A stretch of DNA of 57,647 nucleotides from Anaerococcus pacaensis 9403502 (lineage in GTDB: Bacteria; Bacillota; Clostridia; Tissierellales; Peptoniphilaceae): positions 456,693-514,339 of the forward strand of contig HG326663.1 in NCBI GenBank assembly GCA_000308255.3. Direction: 5' to 3'. Shown here one piece after another: positions 16,770 to 26,745 of the stretch. Numbering within the stretch: the stretch's first letter is position 1; each line of letters starts with the position of its first letter. The notes beneath the pieces are model-generated. The model was not told the origin of the DNA, searched no databases, and was given only the letters and a program-made list of their open reading frames with translations. Both the position numbers and the translations under genes were made by a program.

Positions 16770-16899
16770 AATTACCACCTTTAAACTTAGTTTGCTTATA
16801 TTACTTACTATATCATTTTTATATAGCTTTGGCAAATAATTTAAAAGTTATAAAATATTGAAATTCCAATACTTGTCATATATTTTTAAGCTTTATAGG

Positions 16900-16933
16900 A
16901 AAAAAAGATAAGAGTGTATTTACTCTTATCTTT
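16900..16933 (-). terminator. Terminator of the coiled-coil surface protein gene
   Basis: AAAGATAAGAGT (16904-16915) and ACTCTTATCTTT (16922-16933) form a perfect 12-bp stem, followed by T-rich sequence on the minus strand. Confidence 0.92.
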
Positions 16934-16943
16934 TAATACTTCA

Positions 16944-19900
16944 TTATGCTAGTGTTTTAGCAAGGCCTAGGATATCTTCTAGTTCGTTTAAAACCTTGAT
17001 AGCTTCTTTTTGTAGCTTTTGAGCTTCTACTATCATAGCTTCTAACTTATCTTTCACAGGAGCAACTGTCTTAGGATAATTTCTTAGCATATCTCTAGCA
17101 GCTTTAACTGTGAGTACATTTTCTTCATAAGCTTTTTTAAGATCCTTGTAAACTTTTAGTAGATCAGCTTTATTATAATAGCCTGTTTCTATATTTTCAT
17201 AAGAATCAGCTACAAATATAGTTTCATTATTAGCTTCTGTATCGTCAGTATGAACAGCTGGTTTTTCTGCAGCTGGAATTTTTGGTGCTGGTTTAGAAGG
17301 AACAGCTGCTGTAACTGGTTTTTCAGTACGACTATTGTTTAGGCTAATAGCTTCGCTATAAATATCATAAACTTCTCCATTAGTCTTAGCGCTTTCAATC
17401 TTATCTTTATATGCTTCTTTTTCCTTATCTGTTAGCTTAGAAAGCTCCAAAATAGAGTCGAGGAAGATATCCTTATAAGCCTCATCAACACCGATACTAG
17501 GGTTCACTCTACCATCAGATAGTCTTTTAGCACGGTCAAGGATATTGGAAACATCTTCTTTATCATCAGCTTTATCGATAAGCTTGTTGTAGTAGTCTTT
17601 GTCTACATCTTTAAGCTCAGGAAGCTTTGCAATCTCTTCTTTGGCTTCTTTTTTAGCCTGGTCTAGGTCATTTTCGTTTTGATCTGATGGATCAGAAGGC
17701 TTGGTTGGGTTTGAAGGGTCAGAAGGATTAGTTGGATCATTTGATGGTTTTTGATTTTCATCAGTTGATTTTGGTTTTGCTTTTTCTATAGCATCTAATA
17801 ACTTACTTTGAAGGTCATTAATATCATTTAATGTCAAAGGCCTACCAAGCTCTACTTCTATTTCATAGATGATTATTTTAAGGTTTTCATCATCAATACT
17901 TCTAACAGAATCAGCAAGCTTCCTTAGATTATCTTTAGCAGCTTCAAGGGCTTGCTTTTCATTGGTTGTAAGAAGCGCATCTTGTTTTTCTATAAGCTTA
18001 TCTTTGGCATTTGATACCGCTCCTTCAGCTTCTTTTACAGCCATATCTGCCTCATTTTTAGCATCTGTAGCTTCTTTTAAGGCATCATTTGCAACCTTAA
18101 GGTCATTTTTTGCTGCTTTAACGGCACTTTCTTTAGATTTTACATCTTCTTTAGCCTCTTTAAGTTTATCTCTTGCTGCTTTTATTTCATCAGCAGTTAC
18201 TTGGTCGTTAAAATTGGATTCTTCTAATTTATCTAATGCTTGCTGAGCTTCCTCTACTGATTCATCAGCATCTCTCTTAGCCTTATATGCTATTCCAAGA
18301 GCTTTTTGTGCAGCATCTCTTTCAGCTATAGAATAACCTAAGATTTGGTTAGCTTCATCTAATTGTTCTTCGGCAAAGGCAAGCGTTTCTTGGGCTTCTT
18401 CTAAGGCTTGTTGGTCTTTTTCCAATTTTGCTTCCGCTTCTTCTAAATCCTTAGCTAGTTGATCATTGGTTTTGTTATATTCATCTAATGCTTCGATGAG
18501 GTCTTTATATGTTTCAAGAGCGAGTAACTCTCCACCTACTTTGCCAAGCTCTTCAAGAGTTTCACCATAAGTTGTATCTGCTTCTTCTAGAGCTTGTTTT
18601 GCTGCTGCTTTATCCTCATTCCAATTTGCTAGTTGAGGATAAAGGTAATCTTCAAGCAATTTCTTTGCACCTTCAACATCTTTTTCTTTCCAATATCCAG
18701 TTTTATTATCCCTTATCATCTCAGCAGTCTCAATTTCATCTTTAAGTTTTCTTAACTTATCTTCAGTAAATTGAGCATAATTATATTCTGCCTGTTTTTT
18801 AAGTTCAAGCTCTTCATCAGCCTTAGTATTGAGTCTATCAATATCTTCATTAACTTGAGTGACAGTTTCTTCGTAATTTTCTTTGTTAATCTCACCATTT
18901 ACAATTTTATCAAAAGCATCTTTTTCACCTTTAGCTAGGTCAAGATCATCTTTTTTATTACCTATTGAATCTTTTAAATCTCGGTAAGCTTTTTCTTTAT
19001 TTTCAACTTCCCTATCTCTACCATTAAGATCGTAGGTTAAATTTTCTACTTCATCCTTAAGATTTTTCACTTCTTCCTCAAGTGCATCATATTTAGCTTC
19101 TAGCTCATCAAGCTCTTCTTGAGTCATTGATCCATCATCAACTTTATCATATGCTTCATCCAATTCAGCAGTTAATAATTCTAACTCTTGACTTTTTTTT
19201 GATAATTCTTTTTCTTTAGCAGCTAGGTCAGATTTATCTCTTTCAAAGCTAGCCTTAGCATTTTCGTATTCTTTTTTCTTATTATTATATTCTTCTAAAG
19301 CTTCATCATATGCTGATTGGGCATCTGCTATACTTTTATCTAAATCATCAGTAGATGTTTCTGGTTTTTGTTGGCTTTCTTGAGCTTCATTGATGTTCTT
19401 AATGTTTTCTTCAGTATTAGCAACCTCATTTTCAAGGTCCTTAATCACCTCATCCGAATAGTCTTCTTTAATAGCTTCAGCTAATTCTTTAGCAGAATCT
19501 AATGTTAGATATGCATTTTTAAGGTTTAGGGTCTTATCAAGGAAGTCTTCTTCTTTTATCTCCACTTCCTTTTCTGCTTGCTCCTTAGCCTTTTTAGCTT
19601 CGTCTAAGTCAGCCTGTGCTTGCTTGAGATTATTTTCAGCATCTTGTTGATTTCCTTCCTTTTCTAGCAAATCGATTACAACATCAGCTGCTTCATTTTG
19701 TTTTTCTAGTGCCTCTTGATATTCTTTATCTGCTGCTAGTTTTGCTTCTTGGGCTTCTTTTTGAGCTTTTTCTGCTTCAGCTAGCTTTTCATCGGCCGCT
19801 TGCTTTTCTTTCCTAGCAACATCAAGGCTAGTTTCTGCTTCACTAAGTTCATCTTTAGCTTCATCAACTTCTTTTTTTGCTTGGATAACCGCTTCTTGGG

Positions 19901-20078
19901 CTTCTTTCAAGTCCTCAGAGTCTACTTTTTTGTTATCACTAGAATTATCATTAGCTATTGGATTTGTATCTTGTAATATATCTTCGGCAGCAAATGAACT
20001 TGCTACAGGTGCTAATACATTTAGACCCATTGCAAGTATTAAGGCTGTTGCCATTGATTTGCTTTTTAATCTTATCAT
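16944..20078 (-). CDS. Secreted coiled-coil surface protein with two GA-like (albumin-binding-like) modules
   Basis: A 1044-residue exported protein with a Sec signal peptide (residues 1-30, ending SSFA). Residues about 50-740 are almost all Glu/Lys/Ala/Asp-rich heptads, a very long coiled coil. A Pro/Ser/Asn/Asp linker lies at about 776-803. Residues about 805-854 (AKKEAKEEIAKL...DYYNKLIDKADDKEDVSNIL) and 865-914 (KEAYKDKIESAKTNGEVYDIY) look like three-helix GA modules, the protein G/PAB-type fold that binds albumin. A Pro/Ala linker and an 85-residue helical C-terminal domain follow. No LPXTG sorting signal is present, so anchoring is unexplained. GA assignment is by eye. Confidence 0.72.
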   Translation of the reverse strand: MIRLKSKSMATALILAMGLNVLAPVASSFAAEDILQDTNPIANDNSSDNKKVDSEDLKEAQEAVIQAKKEVDEAKDELSEAETSLDVARKEKQAADEKLAEAEKAQKEAQEAKLAADKEYQEALEKQNEAADVVIDLLEKEGNQQDAENNLKQAQADLDEAKKAKEQAEKEVEIKEEDFLDKTLNLKNAYLTLDSAKELAEAIKEDYSDEVIKDLENEVANTEENIKNINEAQESQQKPETSTDDLDKSIADAQSAYDEALEEYNNKKKEYENAKASFERDKSDLAAKEKELSKKSQELELLTAELDEAYDKVDDGSMTQEELDELEAKYDALEEEVKNLKDEVENLTYDLNGRDREVENKEKAYRDLKDSIGNKKDDLDLAKGEKDAFDKIVNGEINKENYEETVTQVNEDIDRLNTKADEELELKKQAEYNYAQFTEDKLRKLKDEIETAEMIRDNKTGYWKEKDVEGAKKLLEDYLYPQLANWNEDKAAAKQALEEADTTYGETLEELGKVGGELLALETYKDLIEALDEYNKTNDQLAKDLEEAEAKLEKDQQALEEAQETLAFAEEQLDEANQILGYSIAERDAAQKALGIAYKAKRDADESVEEAQQALDKLEESNFNDQVTADEIKAARDKLKEAKEDVKSKESAVKAAKNDLKVANDALKEATDAKNEADMAVKEAEGAVSNAKDKLIEKQDALLTTNEKQALEAAKDNLRKLADSVRSIDDENLKIIIYEIEVELGRPLTLNDINDLQSKLLDAIEKAKPKSTDENQKPSNDPTNPSDPSNPTKPSDPSDQNENDLDQAKKEAKEEIAKLPELKDVDKDYYNKLIDKADDKEDVSNILDRAKRLSDGRVNPSIGVDEAYKDIFLDSILELSKLTDKEKEAYKDKIESAKTNGEVYDIYSEAISLNNSRTEKPVTAAVPSKPAPKIPAAEKPAVHTDDTEANNETIFVADSYENIETGYYNKADLLKVYKDLKKAYEENVLTVKAARDMLRNYPKTVAPVKDKLEAMIVEAQKLQKEAIKVLNELEDILGLAKTLA

Positions 20079-20131
20079 AATTTCTCCTTTACTATTTTAG
20101 TCTAATATTTGTTATACTCTTTACCAAATAC

Positions 20132-20160
20132 TTAAGAGAGCAGGGACTCTGCTCTCTTAA
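20132..20160 (-). terminator. Stem-loop after the subtilisin gene, weak U tract
   Basis: TTAAGAGAGCAG (20132-20143) and CTGCTCTCTTAA (20149-20160) form a perfect 12-bp stem directly after the stop codon. The following minus-strand sequence is GTATTTGG, so termination may be incomplete. Confidence 0.65.
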
Positions 20161-20162
20161 TA

Positions 20163-23100
20163 TTATCTAAGAACCATTAAAGCATGAGTTAACTGTTCAA
20201 TTTGATCTTTAAGTTCTTCATCAGTTACATTTACTTTATTTAACGCTCTTTTTGCAAGGATAATTCTTCTCTTAAGGTTTGAGATAGTTTGAGATGTATA
20301 ACCTGGTTTTTTAACCTCATTTTCTGCTTTTGCAATCAAGTCTTCCAGTTCACCTCTTACATCCGCAGGTTTCTTTTCCAGTGCCTCGAATTTATCTCTT
20401 ACATCTTGTAAAGCATTGTCAACATCTTCTTGGCTAGCATTTTCATCTTCAATTAGGGCTTTAGCCTTTTCATAGGATTCCTTGAACTTGTTGTATGACT
20501 CTTCGGTATATAAATCTTTTTCAACATTTTCGAGTTGTTTTAGCTCATTCTCTAATTGAGATTTATTTGCTTTTTCTACTAATGCTTCTAAGGCAGCACT
20601 TAGTTTTTCATACGCATCATTTACATCTTCTTCAGTTGCAGCGTCATCCGTTAAGTTTATATAGGCCTGTCTATTTGCTTCAGCTAGTTTTTCAACGCTT
20701 TCAGGCGTATACTTATCTAATTCTAATGAGTTTGCCTGTTCATATAGGGTGCTAAGTTTAGTTTTGTCAACTTCTGTCGCTTTTTTAATCTCCTGAATAT
20801 TAGTTAAAGCTTCAGATAGATTTTCATAGCTTGTATTTACATCTTCTTCTGTTGCTTCAGCATTTTCGATTATTAGCTTCGCTTTATTCAATTGCTCGAT
20901 TAGTGCATCGACTGATTCGCTAGTATATTTTTCTTTTGTGATCTCATTATTATTAATAGAATTATTTATACTATCATATAAGCCTATAAGTTTAGATTTA
21001 TCTGCAACTCTTATTAATCCATCTACTGCTGGTTTTAATCTTTTTAGTGCTAAATCAACATCTCTTTGACTAGCGTATTCGTTTGCAAGGACTTGGTTTG
21101 CACTATCAATTCTTCTTTTGAGGATACTTAATGATCTAGATGTCCATTCTTCTGCACCGAATGTATACTCATCCATTGCATAGCCTAGGAAGTCTCTTAA
21201 TTCAACTACATAAACTAAGTTATCAATATATGATTGAAGTTCAGCATCCATTGCATCGATTTCATCTTGGCTAGCCTTTATTGACTTATCAAGTGCAATT
21301 GCCCTATCGATGGCTCTTTGTAATTCTTGGAAGGATCCTAGGGTGTAGTCTTCGCCTGTGATTTTTTTAGCTTTTTCTAAGCTATTGTAGAAATCATTTT
21401 TGTATAGGCCATTGTCTGTTCTTGGTTTAACTGTAAATGTAACAGGTAATGATGCCCACCAGCCATCGGTGTCGATGACATGATATTCTATTTCATAGTC
21501 ACCTGGCTTACTGGTATCTACTTGACCTTTTAGAACTTTGACTTTATCTGTAATATCCTTGCCATCATGGGTGTAGGCTTTGACTTGGTATAGAGGGTCT
21601 ACTGTTTCTCCTACAAAGACTGTCCTGTCATGGGCTTCAATTCTTGGAACTAGGCCGTTTGGTTGAACTTCTGGTCTTTCTCTTGTGATATTTACTGTGA
21701 CCTTATCTTCATTGCCTGGGATGTCTTTTAAGGTGTAGACTATAGTCGCCTCATTAGCATCGCCTAGGTTTATCACTTCATTGAAGGTATGGGTTATGAG
21801 ATTTGGTTCCCAACCACTCTTATCATAGGTCCATTTGTCACTAATAAGGGTGTCGTTTTTGAAAACATATAGCTCTGGGCCCTTTTCTTCTACTGTAAAT
21901 GATAGGTCGACAGATGCCTTATCCGTTGTTATTTCAATAATTCTATTGCCCTCTGCATCTTTAGTATCTATAGATTGAGCTGATGTAATAATCTCTTTAA
22001 ATTCTGGTTTTGTAGTATCAACCCAGAATCTTCTGGTGATACCGTATTCCCTACCATTTCTATCATCGTAAGCTGTGATTGGTGTGTTGTAGTAGCCATC
22101 TGCTAGGTCTAGGCTAGCATTTACCTTAAATACCTTGCCATAATAGACTTGTTCGTCTGTTCCTGGTTTGATGACTCTTTCACGTTCTACAGTTTTAACA
22201 TCAAATTCATGGCCTGCAAAGGTTACTCGGTCTACATTGTCCCAACCAAACATCACTATCTCAAAATGAGCCTCGCCATCCCATACCCAGCCAAGGTCTG
22301 GAGTGAGGATATACATAGTGAGTTCATCACCAGCTGGATCAAGGTCTGGCTCTGTTGGATTTGGATCGGCTACTGAGATTCTAAGTGGTTCTGAATATCG
22401 ACCTTCATTTGTGGAATAAATAATTAGCTCATCGCCAACAGCAAGCTTCGCATCAGTTAGGTCAAATGTGAAATTGCCTTCTGCATCAGCTTTTGTTTCT
22501 GCTATGAGTTCGCTTCTATCAGCAAAGATTCTTTCCATTCCCACATCGATGTTGGCTCTATCCACATGGCCATTTACTAATTGTTGGCCAGATAAAATTG
22601 CATTGCCTTCAATAGTTGGTGTTGGAAGTGGTTCTTTATTTTCTGTTACTTCCCTAGTTTTTACATAACCTTGGACGATGTTATTAGCAGCATCTGCTAT
22701 TTCTACAAGGATGTAATCGCCTGTAAATGGATTGTCATCAAATACACCTAGCTCTATCATATATTCGCCATTGTATTTATCGCCCTTGTTTCTGATATAG
22801 CTTAGGTCCTCAGCTCCAAAGAATGTATAAGCATAGGTATCTTTACCATTTTCAAAGTTTACTAAGGTAATCCTATTGATACCAGATCCCTTCTCATTAT
22901 CAGTTGCCTTAAACGAAATTATGCGGCTTTCTGGATAATAGTCTAGTTCTACATCTGCTTCGTCGTAGTCTTTAATGAAATAACCATCTCTATAAAATTT
23001 ACGGGTCTTCATTTCCCCTTCTATCTTGCCAGCTTTAGGGAAGGAGTTATCAGCCACTAGCTCAAATTTCATTGTTTGAGGCTTAGAGTCTCTTAGGAAA

Positions 23101-25988
23101 TATGCACGAGTGCTGTAGTATACTTTTTGTCCTTCTTCTAGGTAGTTGCCGTTGATTTTGCCATCCCAAAATCCTTGTGAGAATACAGCATATGGTTCTA
23201 CACCTCTGGCCATATTGGTGATTTTTTTGTTGCCTTGGGTAGTACCTAGGTTTTCTAGGACATTGCCCTTATCACCTTCGATAGCAAATTCGATACGGTC
23301 GAAATTTCTAAGTGGTGTAATCCTAGATGCTATACCAGTATTGCCAAGACCTTGATTAGATGAGTTGAAATAGGTTGGTGTGTGAGTTGGTACTTCGCCT
23401 TGGACTTCACCATTTACTTGATACATCAGTTGAGTAGTGTTGAAGAATGGGTCATTGGTCCTATCAGAATCCCATAGATTGTATAATGGTTCATCTAGAA
23501 CTTTAAGCTCTTCATAGTCACCGAAAAATCCAAGATATGGCACAGACATGTCTACCTTGTTATCAAGGGATTTAAAGCTCACGAAGCCTTCGATAAAGCT
23601 ATTATCTTTAATCTCAGATTGGTTTACTGCTTCTGTGAAGTCTATAGTAACTCTCACATCTTTTTTGCTATTAGCCCCTACATATTGAACTCCGCCACCT
23701 GATACCTTTATATTTTTGATTTGGTATGGAGCTTCTTGTAGGTATTCGTAATTTGAAGTTTGATCTACGAATTTCGCATCGGTTAGGGCATTTGCTGTTA
23801 CGTCAAATTTCCTTCTTTGGCGAGATTTGTTGTAGATAGTATAATTTAAAACTATTTTTGTATCTCTAATGCTGCCAATTTCAGACTTGCCTTCGCCTGT
23901 ATTTTTGTCCACTACATAGGTATCGATACTTGTAGCTGCGGATAAATCCATGACACCAGCACCTTGTTGGCGAACTAAATATGGTACGCCTTGAGGAGTT
24001 TTAGCTGGTACTGCTGTGTTCATTAGCAATAGTTTTGCCATATTGCCCCTTTGGGTCTTGTCAGATATGCCAAAGATTTGGCTATCTTTCATTAGCCTTT
24101 GGTTTACAAGGGCAAGTCCACCTGCTACGTGTGGTGTAGCCATGGATGTACCAGACATGGTTGTATAAGAATCGCCATTGTCCAATGAGTAGATATCCCC
24201 ACCTGGAGCTGCGATTTCTGGTTTGATTTTAAGTTCTGGAGTTGGACCCCAAGATGTGAATAAAGAGACTTCTCCAGGATAAGGATGGTCTACCTCTGCA
24301 CTTTCTTCTGGGAATGTGAGTTTTAGGTCTCTTTTATTATCAATAGCATCAATTATTCTTAGACCATTGCTACGAGTTGTAATCATTAGTGGAATAGTAG
24401 CTTTATCTCCACCAAGCATCTTAAGTAGGACTTCCTCGTCAGGTCTAGTGTTATTGTAGACTATGACTGCTTTTGCCCCACGATTTTGAGCCTCGACTAC
24501 AGTATTAGCAAAGGAGTTTCCTCTTTCAACTAAAACAATTTTGCCACTTACATCCTTACCATCAAAAGATGGTCCTTTGCCCGGAGCATCAGTATTTGGA
24601 CCCATATTAGCTCTGTTGATATATACAAAATCATCTGTTGTGTATGTGCCTTTTAGATGGTCGAATGGGCTTGGGGCTTCTTCAGATATAGATAGATTGG
24701 CATTGTAAGACTTACCATCTATCTCATATCTAATTATGTGGTCTGCTATGAACTTGATATTATTTACAGATGCCACAGATAGGTCACCATTATATAAAGA
24801 TGGAGATGCTATTACTGATGTGTCAGCATTTTTTGCATAAGGTAATAGCTGGTTTCCTGCTAGCATATTACCAAAATTAGCAAGTCCATCGACTACTGAG
24901 TGTTCATTACCAGCTGCTATTGCAACTATAACTCCAGCATCACGGGCACTATTGATTGCCTCATCTTCTAGTGATGCGTAGACATGGTTACCTGCTGGAG
25001 ATCCTAGACTCATATTGATTGCATCTGCCCCTAGTTTTACCGAGTCATCTATAGCTTTGACATAGATATCAGATAGGGTAGTTTGGAATAATGGGTCATC
25101 TGAAAAGACCTTCATGCCAAGGAGTTGGGCTTCTGGAGCCACACCCTTTACACCACCGGTCGCTTCATCTCCATTGGCAGCTATGGTCCCAGCTACGTGT
25201 TGGCCGTGGTTGTTGACAGTATTTAAAATTCTATCGGTGTGGTCGTAGTAGTTGTAAGCATATGGGAATTTGGCATCATAGTATTTGCCAGGTAGGTCAT
25301 ATAGGGATATGTAATTGTCTACCTTAGATTTAGTTAAAGTAGCCTGGTCAGGATTTGATATTTTGAAATCCTTGTGGCCTAGGTCATATCCTGAGTCAAG
25401 GACAGCTACAACCATACCATCGCCCTTATAGCCAGTATCCCATGCAGCACGAGATTTAACTAGGGCATCAGAAAAGATCATCTGAGGAGAGTCAGCTGGC
25501 CTATGGTATTCATTGACATAGTGCACTCTCTTTACTTCTCTAAGCTTTTCAATCTTTGGAATGTCTGCTGCATTGACATATGTAGAAAATCCATTTAAAA
25601 CTGTTGTAAAGCTGTAGTCCGCATAGGTTTTGTTATCATCTGCTGTTTTGTAAGTTTGGATATTATTTGCTTCTAGTGCGTTTTTAACATTATCTTGTGT
25701 GGCTAATATTTTCTTCTCATAAGCCATCACTTGATTTGCTGATAAGTCTCTTACAGTTCTCCCCGTTGAACTTGCGATAGTAGCTATCGGCTTATCTTCT
25801 AGCTCAATTACAACCCTAACCTTGCCGGTGGTTTGATTTTGAGCACTGCCGTAGTATCCTCCAAGATAAGAAGTTCTAGCTTCTGCTTGGGCTTCTTTAT
25901 TGCTAGCTGCATGCACTGGGCGAGCGTTGCCAAAGAGCATCATTACTGCTAGCACTAAGGATAGAATTTTACTCTTAGAATACTTCAT
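20163..25988 (-). CDS. Cell-envelope S8 (subtilisin-like) protease with FIVAR-like repeats
   Basis: A 1941-residue exported serine protease, signal peptide 1-27 (ARPVHA). The subtilisin catalytic residues are all present: Asp198 (VAVLDSGYD), His261 (NHGQHVAGT), oxyanion Asn361 (AIAAGNE) and Ser615 (SGTSMATPH). A PA-type insert lies between about residues 450 and 560 (IVLVERGNSF, AKAVIVYNN). Fn3-like and Ig-like beta domains follow, as in lactocepin and C5a peptidase. From about residue 1530 come five to six helical repeats with the FIVAR pattern (YTxESxxxLxEAxxxA...A(T/S)xEDVxxAYExL). No LPXTG motif is seen. The promoter TTGTAT-17-TATAAT at 26019-26047 and a GGGGGAAG ribosome site support the start. 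Confidence 0.9.
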   Translation of the reverse strand: MKYSKSKILSLVLAVMMLFGNARPVHAASNKEAQAEARTSYLGGYYGSAQNQTTGKVRVVIELEDKPIATIASSTGRTVRDLSANQVMAYEKKILATQDNVKNALEANNIQTYKTADDNKTYADYSFTTVLNGFSTYVNAADIPKIEKLREVKRVHYVNEYHRPADSPQMIFSDALVKSRAAWDTGYKGDGMVVAVLDSGYDLGHKDFKISNPDQATLTKSKVDNYISLYDLPGKYYDAKFPYAYNYYDHTDRILNTVNNHGQHVAGTIAANGDEATGGVKGVAPEAQLLGMKVFSDDPLFQTTLSDIYVKAIDDSVKLGADAINMSLGSPAGNHVYASLEDEAINSARDAGVIVAIAAGNEHSVVDGLANFGNMLAGNQLLPYAKNADTSVIASPSLYNGDLSVASVNNIKFIADHIIRYEIDGKSYNANLSISEEAPSPFDHLKGTYTTDDFVYINRANMGPNTDAPGKGPSFDGKDVSGKIVLVERGNSFANTVVEAQNRGAKAVIVYNNTRPDEEVLLKMLGGDKATIPLMITTRSNGLRIIDAIDNKRDLKLTFPEESAEVDHPYPGEVSLFTSWGPTPELKIKPEIAAPGGDIYSLDNGDSYTTMSGTSMATPHVAGGLALVNQRLMKDSQIFGISDKTQRGNMAKLLLMNTAVPAKTPQGVPYLVRQQGAGVMDLSAATSIDTYVVDKNTGEGKSEIGSIRDTKIVLNYTIYNKSRQRRKFDVTANALTDAKFVDQTSNYEYLQEAPYQIKNIKVSGGGVQYVGANSKKDVRVTIDFTEAVNQSEIKDNSFIEGFVSFKSLDNKVDMSVPYLGFFGDYEELKVLDEPLYNLWDSDRTNDPFFNTTQLMYQVNGEVQGEVPTHTPTYFNSSNQGLGNTGIASRITPLRNFDRIEFAIEGDKGNVLENLGTTQGNKKITNMARGVEPYAVFSQGFWDGKINGNYLEEGQKVYYSTRAYFLRDSKPQTMKFELVADNSFPKAGKIEGEMKTRKFYRDGYFIKDYDEADVELDYYPESRIISFKATDNEKGSGINRITLVNFENGKDTYAYTFFGAEDLSYIRNKGDKYNGEYMIELGVFDDNPFTGDYILVEIADAANNIVQGYVKTREVTENKEPLPTPTIEGNAILSGQQLVNGHVDRANIDVGMERIFADRSELIAETKADAEGNFTFDLTDAKLAVGDELIIYSTNEGRYSEPLRISVADPNPTEPDLDPAGDELTMYILTPDLGWVWDGEAHFEIVMFGWDNVDRVTFAGHEFDVKTVERERVIKPGTDEQVYYGKVFKVNASLDLADGYYNTPITAYDDRNGREYGITRRFWVDTTKPEFKEIITSAQSIDTKDAEGNRIIEITTDKASVDLSFTVEEKGPELYVFKNDTLISDKWTYDKSGWEPNLITHTFNEVINLGDANEATIVYTLKDIPGNEDKVTVNITRERPEVQPNGLVPRIEAHDRTVFVGETVDPLYQVKAYTHDGKDITDKVKVLKGQVDTSKPGDYEIEYHVIDTDGWWASLPVTFTVKPRTDNGLYKNDFYNSLEKAKKITGEDYTLGSFQELQRAIDRAIALDKSIKASQDEIDAMDAELQSYIDNLVYVVELRDFLGYAMDEYTFGAEEWTSRSLSILKRRIDSANQVLANEYASQRDVDLALKRLKPAVDGLIRVADKSKLIGLYDSINNSINNNEITKEKYTSESVDALIEQLNKAKLIIENAEATEEDVNTSYENLSEALTNIQEIKKATEVDKTKLSTLYEQANSLELDKYTPESVEKLAEANRQAYINLTDDAATEEDVNDAYEKLSAALEALVEKANKSQLENELKQLENVEKDLYTEESYNKFKESYEKAKALIEDENASQEDVDNALQDVRDKFEALEKKPADVRGELEDLIAKAENEVKKPGYTSQTISNLKRRIILAKRALNKVNVTDEELKDQIEQLTHALMVLR

Positions 25989-26018
25989 AGTCTTCCCCCT
26001 TTTTATTTTTATAGATAA

Positions 26019-26047
26019 ATTATAGACCAGAATTTATATAAATACAA
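26019..26047 (-). promoter_or_regulatory. Promoter of the S8 protease gene
   Basis: The minus strand has TTGTAT (26042-26047) and TATAAT (26019-26024) with a 17-bp spacer, giving a leader of about 25 nt. Confidence 0.7.
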
Positions 26048-26394
26048 TACCATATTAAATAAAAAGTATTGTAAACAGGGTTTTCCCAGTTGACTAATTG
26101 TGTAAAGATATCAGTTTATACATTAGTATACAGATTGATAAATTTGAATTAATTTCTAAAGATATTATAAACAGTGCGTTAGAAAGAATACTAAATAAAA
26201 ACTTTATGAAAATATTTGCAAATTATTCTAAGTTTTGAATATATAATTTTTTTATAAATTTTTAAAATTTCCCACCAAAAAACACCCGCATTACGCGAGT
26301 GTTTGGTACTAAACTATAAACATTTATATTTTAATAGTAGCTAATCTAGGCTCCGTGATTAGAGCTCTTAATACGGGGCCTATAAATTTATAGC
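26048..26394. other. AT-rich intergenic stretch between rplQ and the protease gene
   Basis: About 350 bp without a gene. Positions 26048-26270 are very AT-rich and I see no motif there. The remainder holds the rplQ terminator and an imperfect stem AGGCTCCGT/ACGGGGCCT (26349-26382) around the palindrome AGAGCTCT, which is transcribed just after the rplQ stop. Confidence 0.6.
26274..26304 (-). terminator. Terminator of the S10-spc-alpha superoperon
   Basis: AAACACCCGC (26280-26289) and GCGAGTGTTT (26295-26304) form a 10-bp stem (one G-U on the RNA) followed by TTTTTTGG on the minus strand, about 90 bp after the rplQ stop. Confidence 0.85.
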
Positions 26395-26736
26395 TTATAC
26401 GAGCTCAAGTATAGCCATTTCAGAGCCGTCGCCTCTTCTTGGTCCAAGTTTTAGGACTCTAGTGTATCCACCATTTCTATCTTCGTATTCTGGTGCTATT
26501 TCGTCAAATAGTTTTTGAACTGTAGATGGTTTATAAATATAGGCAGCTGCTTGTCTTCTTGTGTGAAGTGTGTTTTTCTTACCAAGAGTAATCATTTTTT
26601 CTGCTACTTTTTGTGTTTCTTTTGCACGAGTTAGAGTAGTTTCGATTCTACCGTTGTCGATTAAAGAAGTCACTTGGTTACGTAGCATAGCTTGTCTATG
26701 GTCAGTTCTTCTGCCAAGTTTTCTTTTATTAGCCAT
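26395..26736 (-). CDS. rplQ: Ribosomal protein bL17
   Basis: A 113-residue 50S protein, starting [20 protein letters not shown] and ending with the usual [21 protein letters not shown]. It is the last gene of the superoperon, 9 bp after rpoA. In many Firmicutes rplQ is followed by ecfA-ecfT-truA; here transcription ends and a surface protease gene follows. Confidence 0.98.
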   Translation of the reverse strand: MANKRKLGRRTDHRQAMLRNQVTSLIDNGRIETTLTRAKETQKVAEKMITLGKKNTLHTRRQAAAYIYKPSTVQKLFDEIAPEYEDRNGGYTRVLKLGPRRGDGSEMAILELV

Positions 26737-26745
26737 TTTAACCTC

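Noticed and set aside
17869..18745. Plus-strand frames opposite the coiled-coil gene
   Set aside because: Ser/Leu-rich shadows of Glu/Lys/Ala heptads on the minus strand; no start signals.
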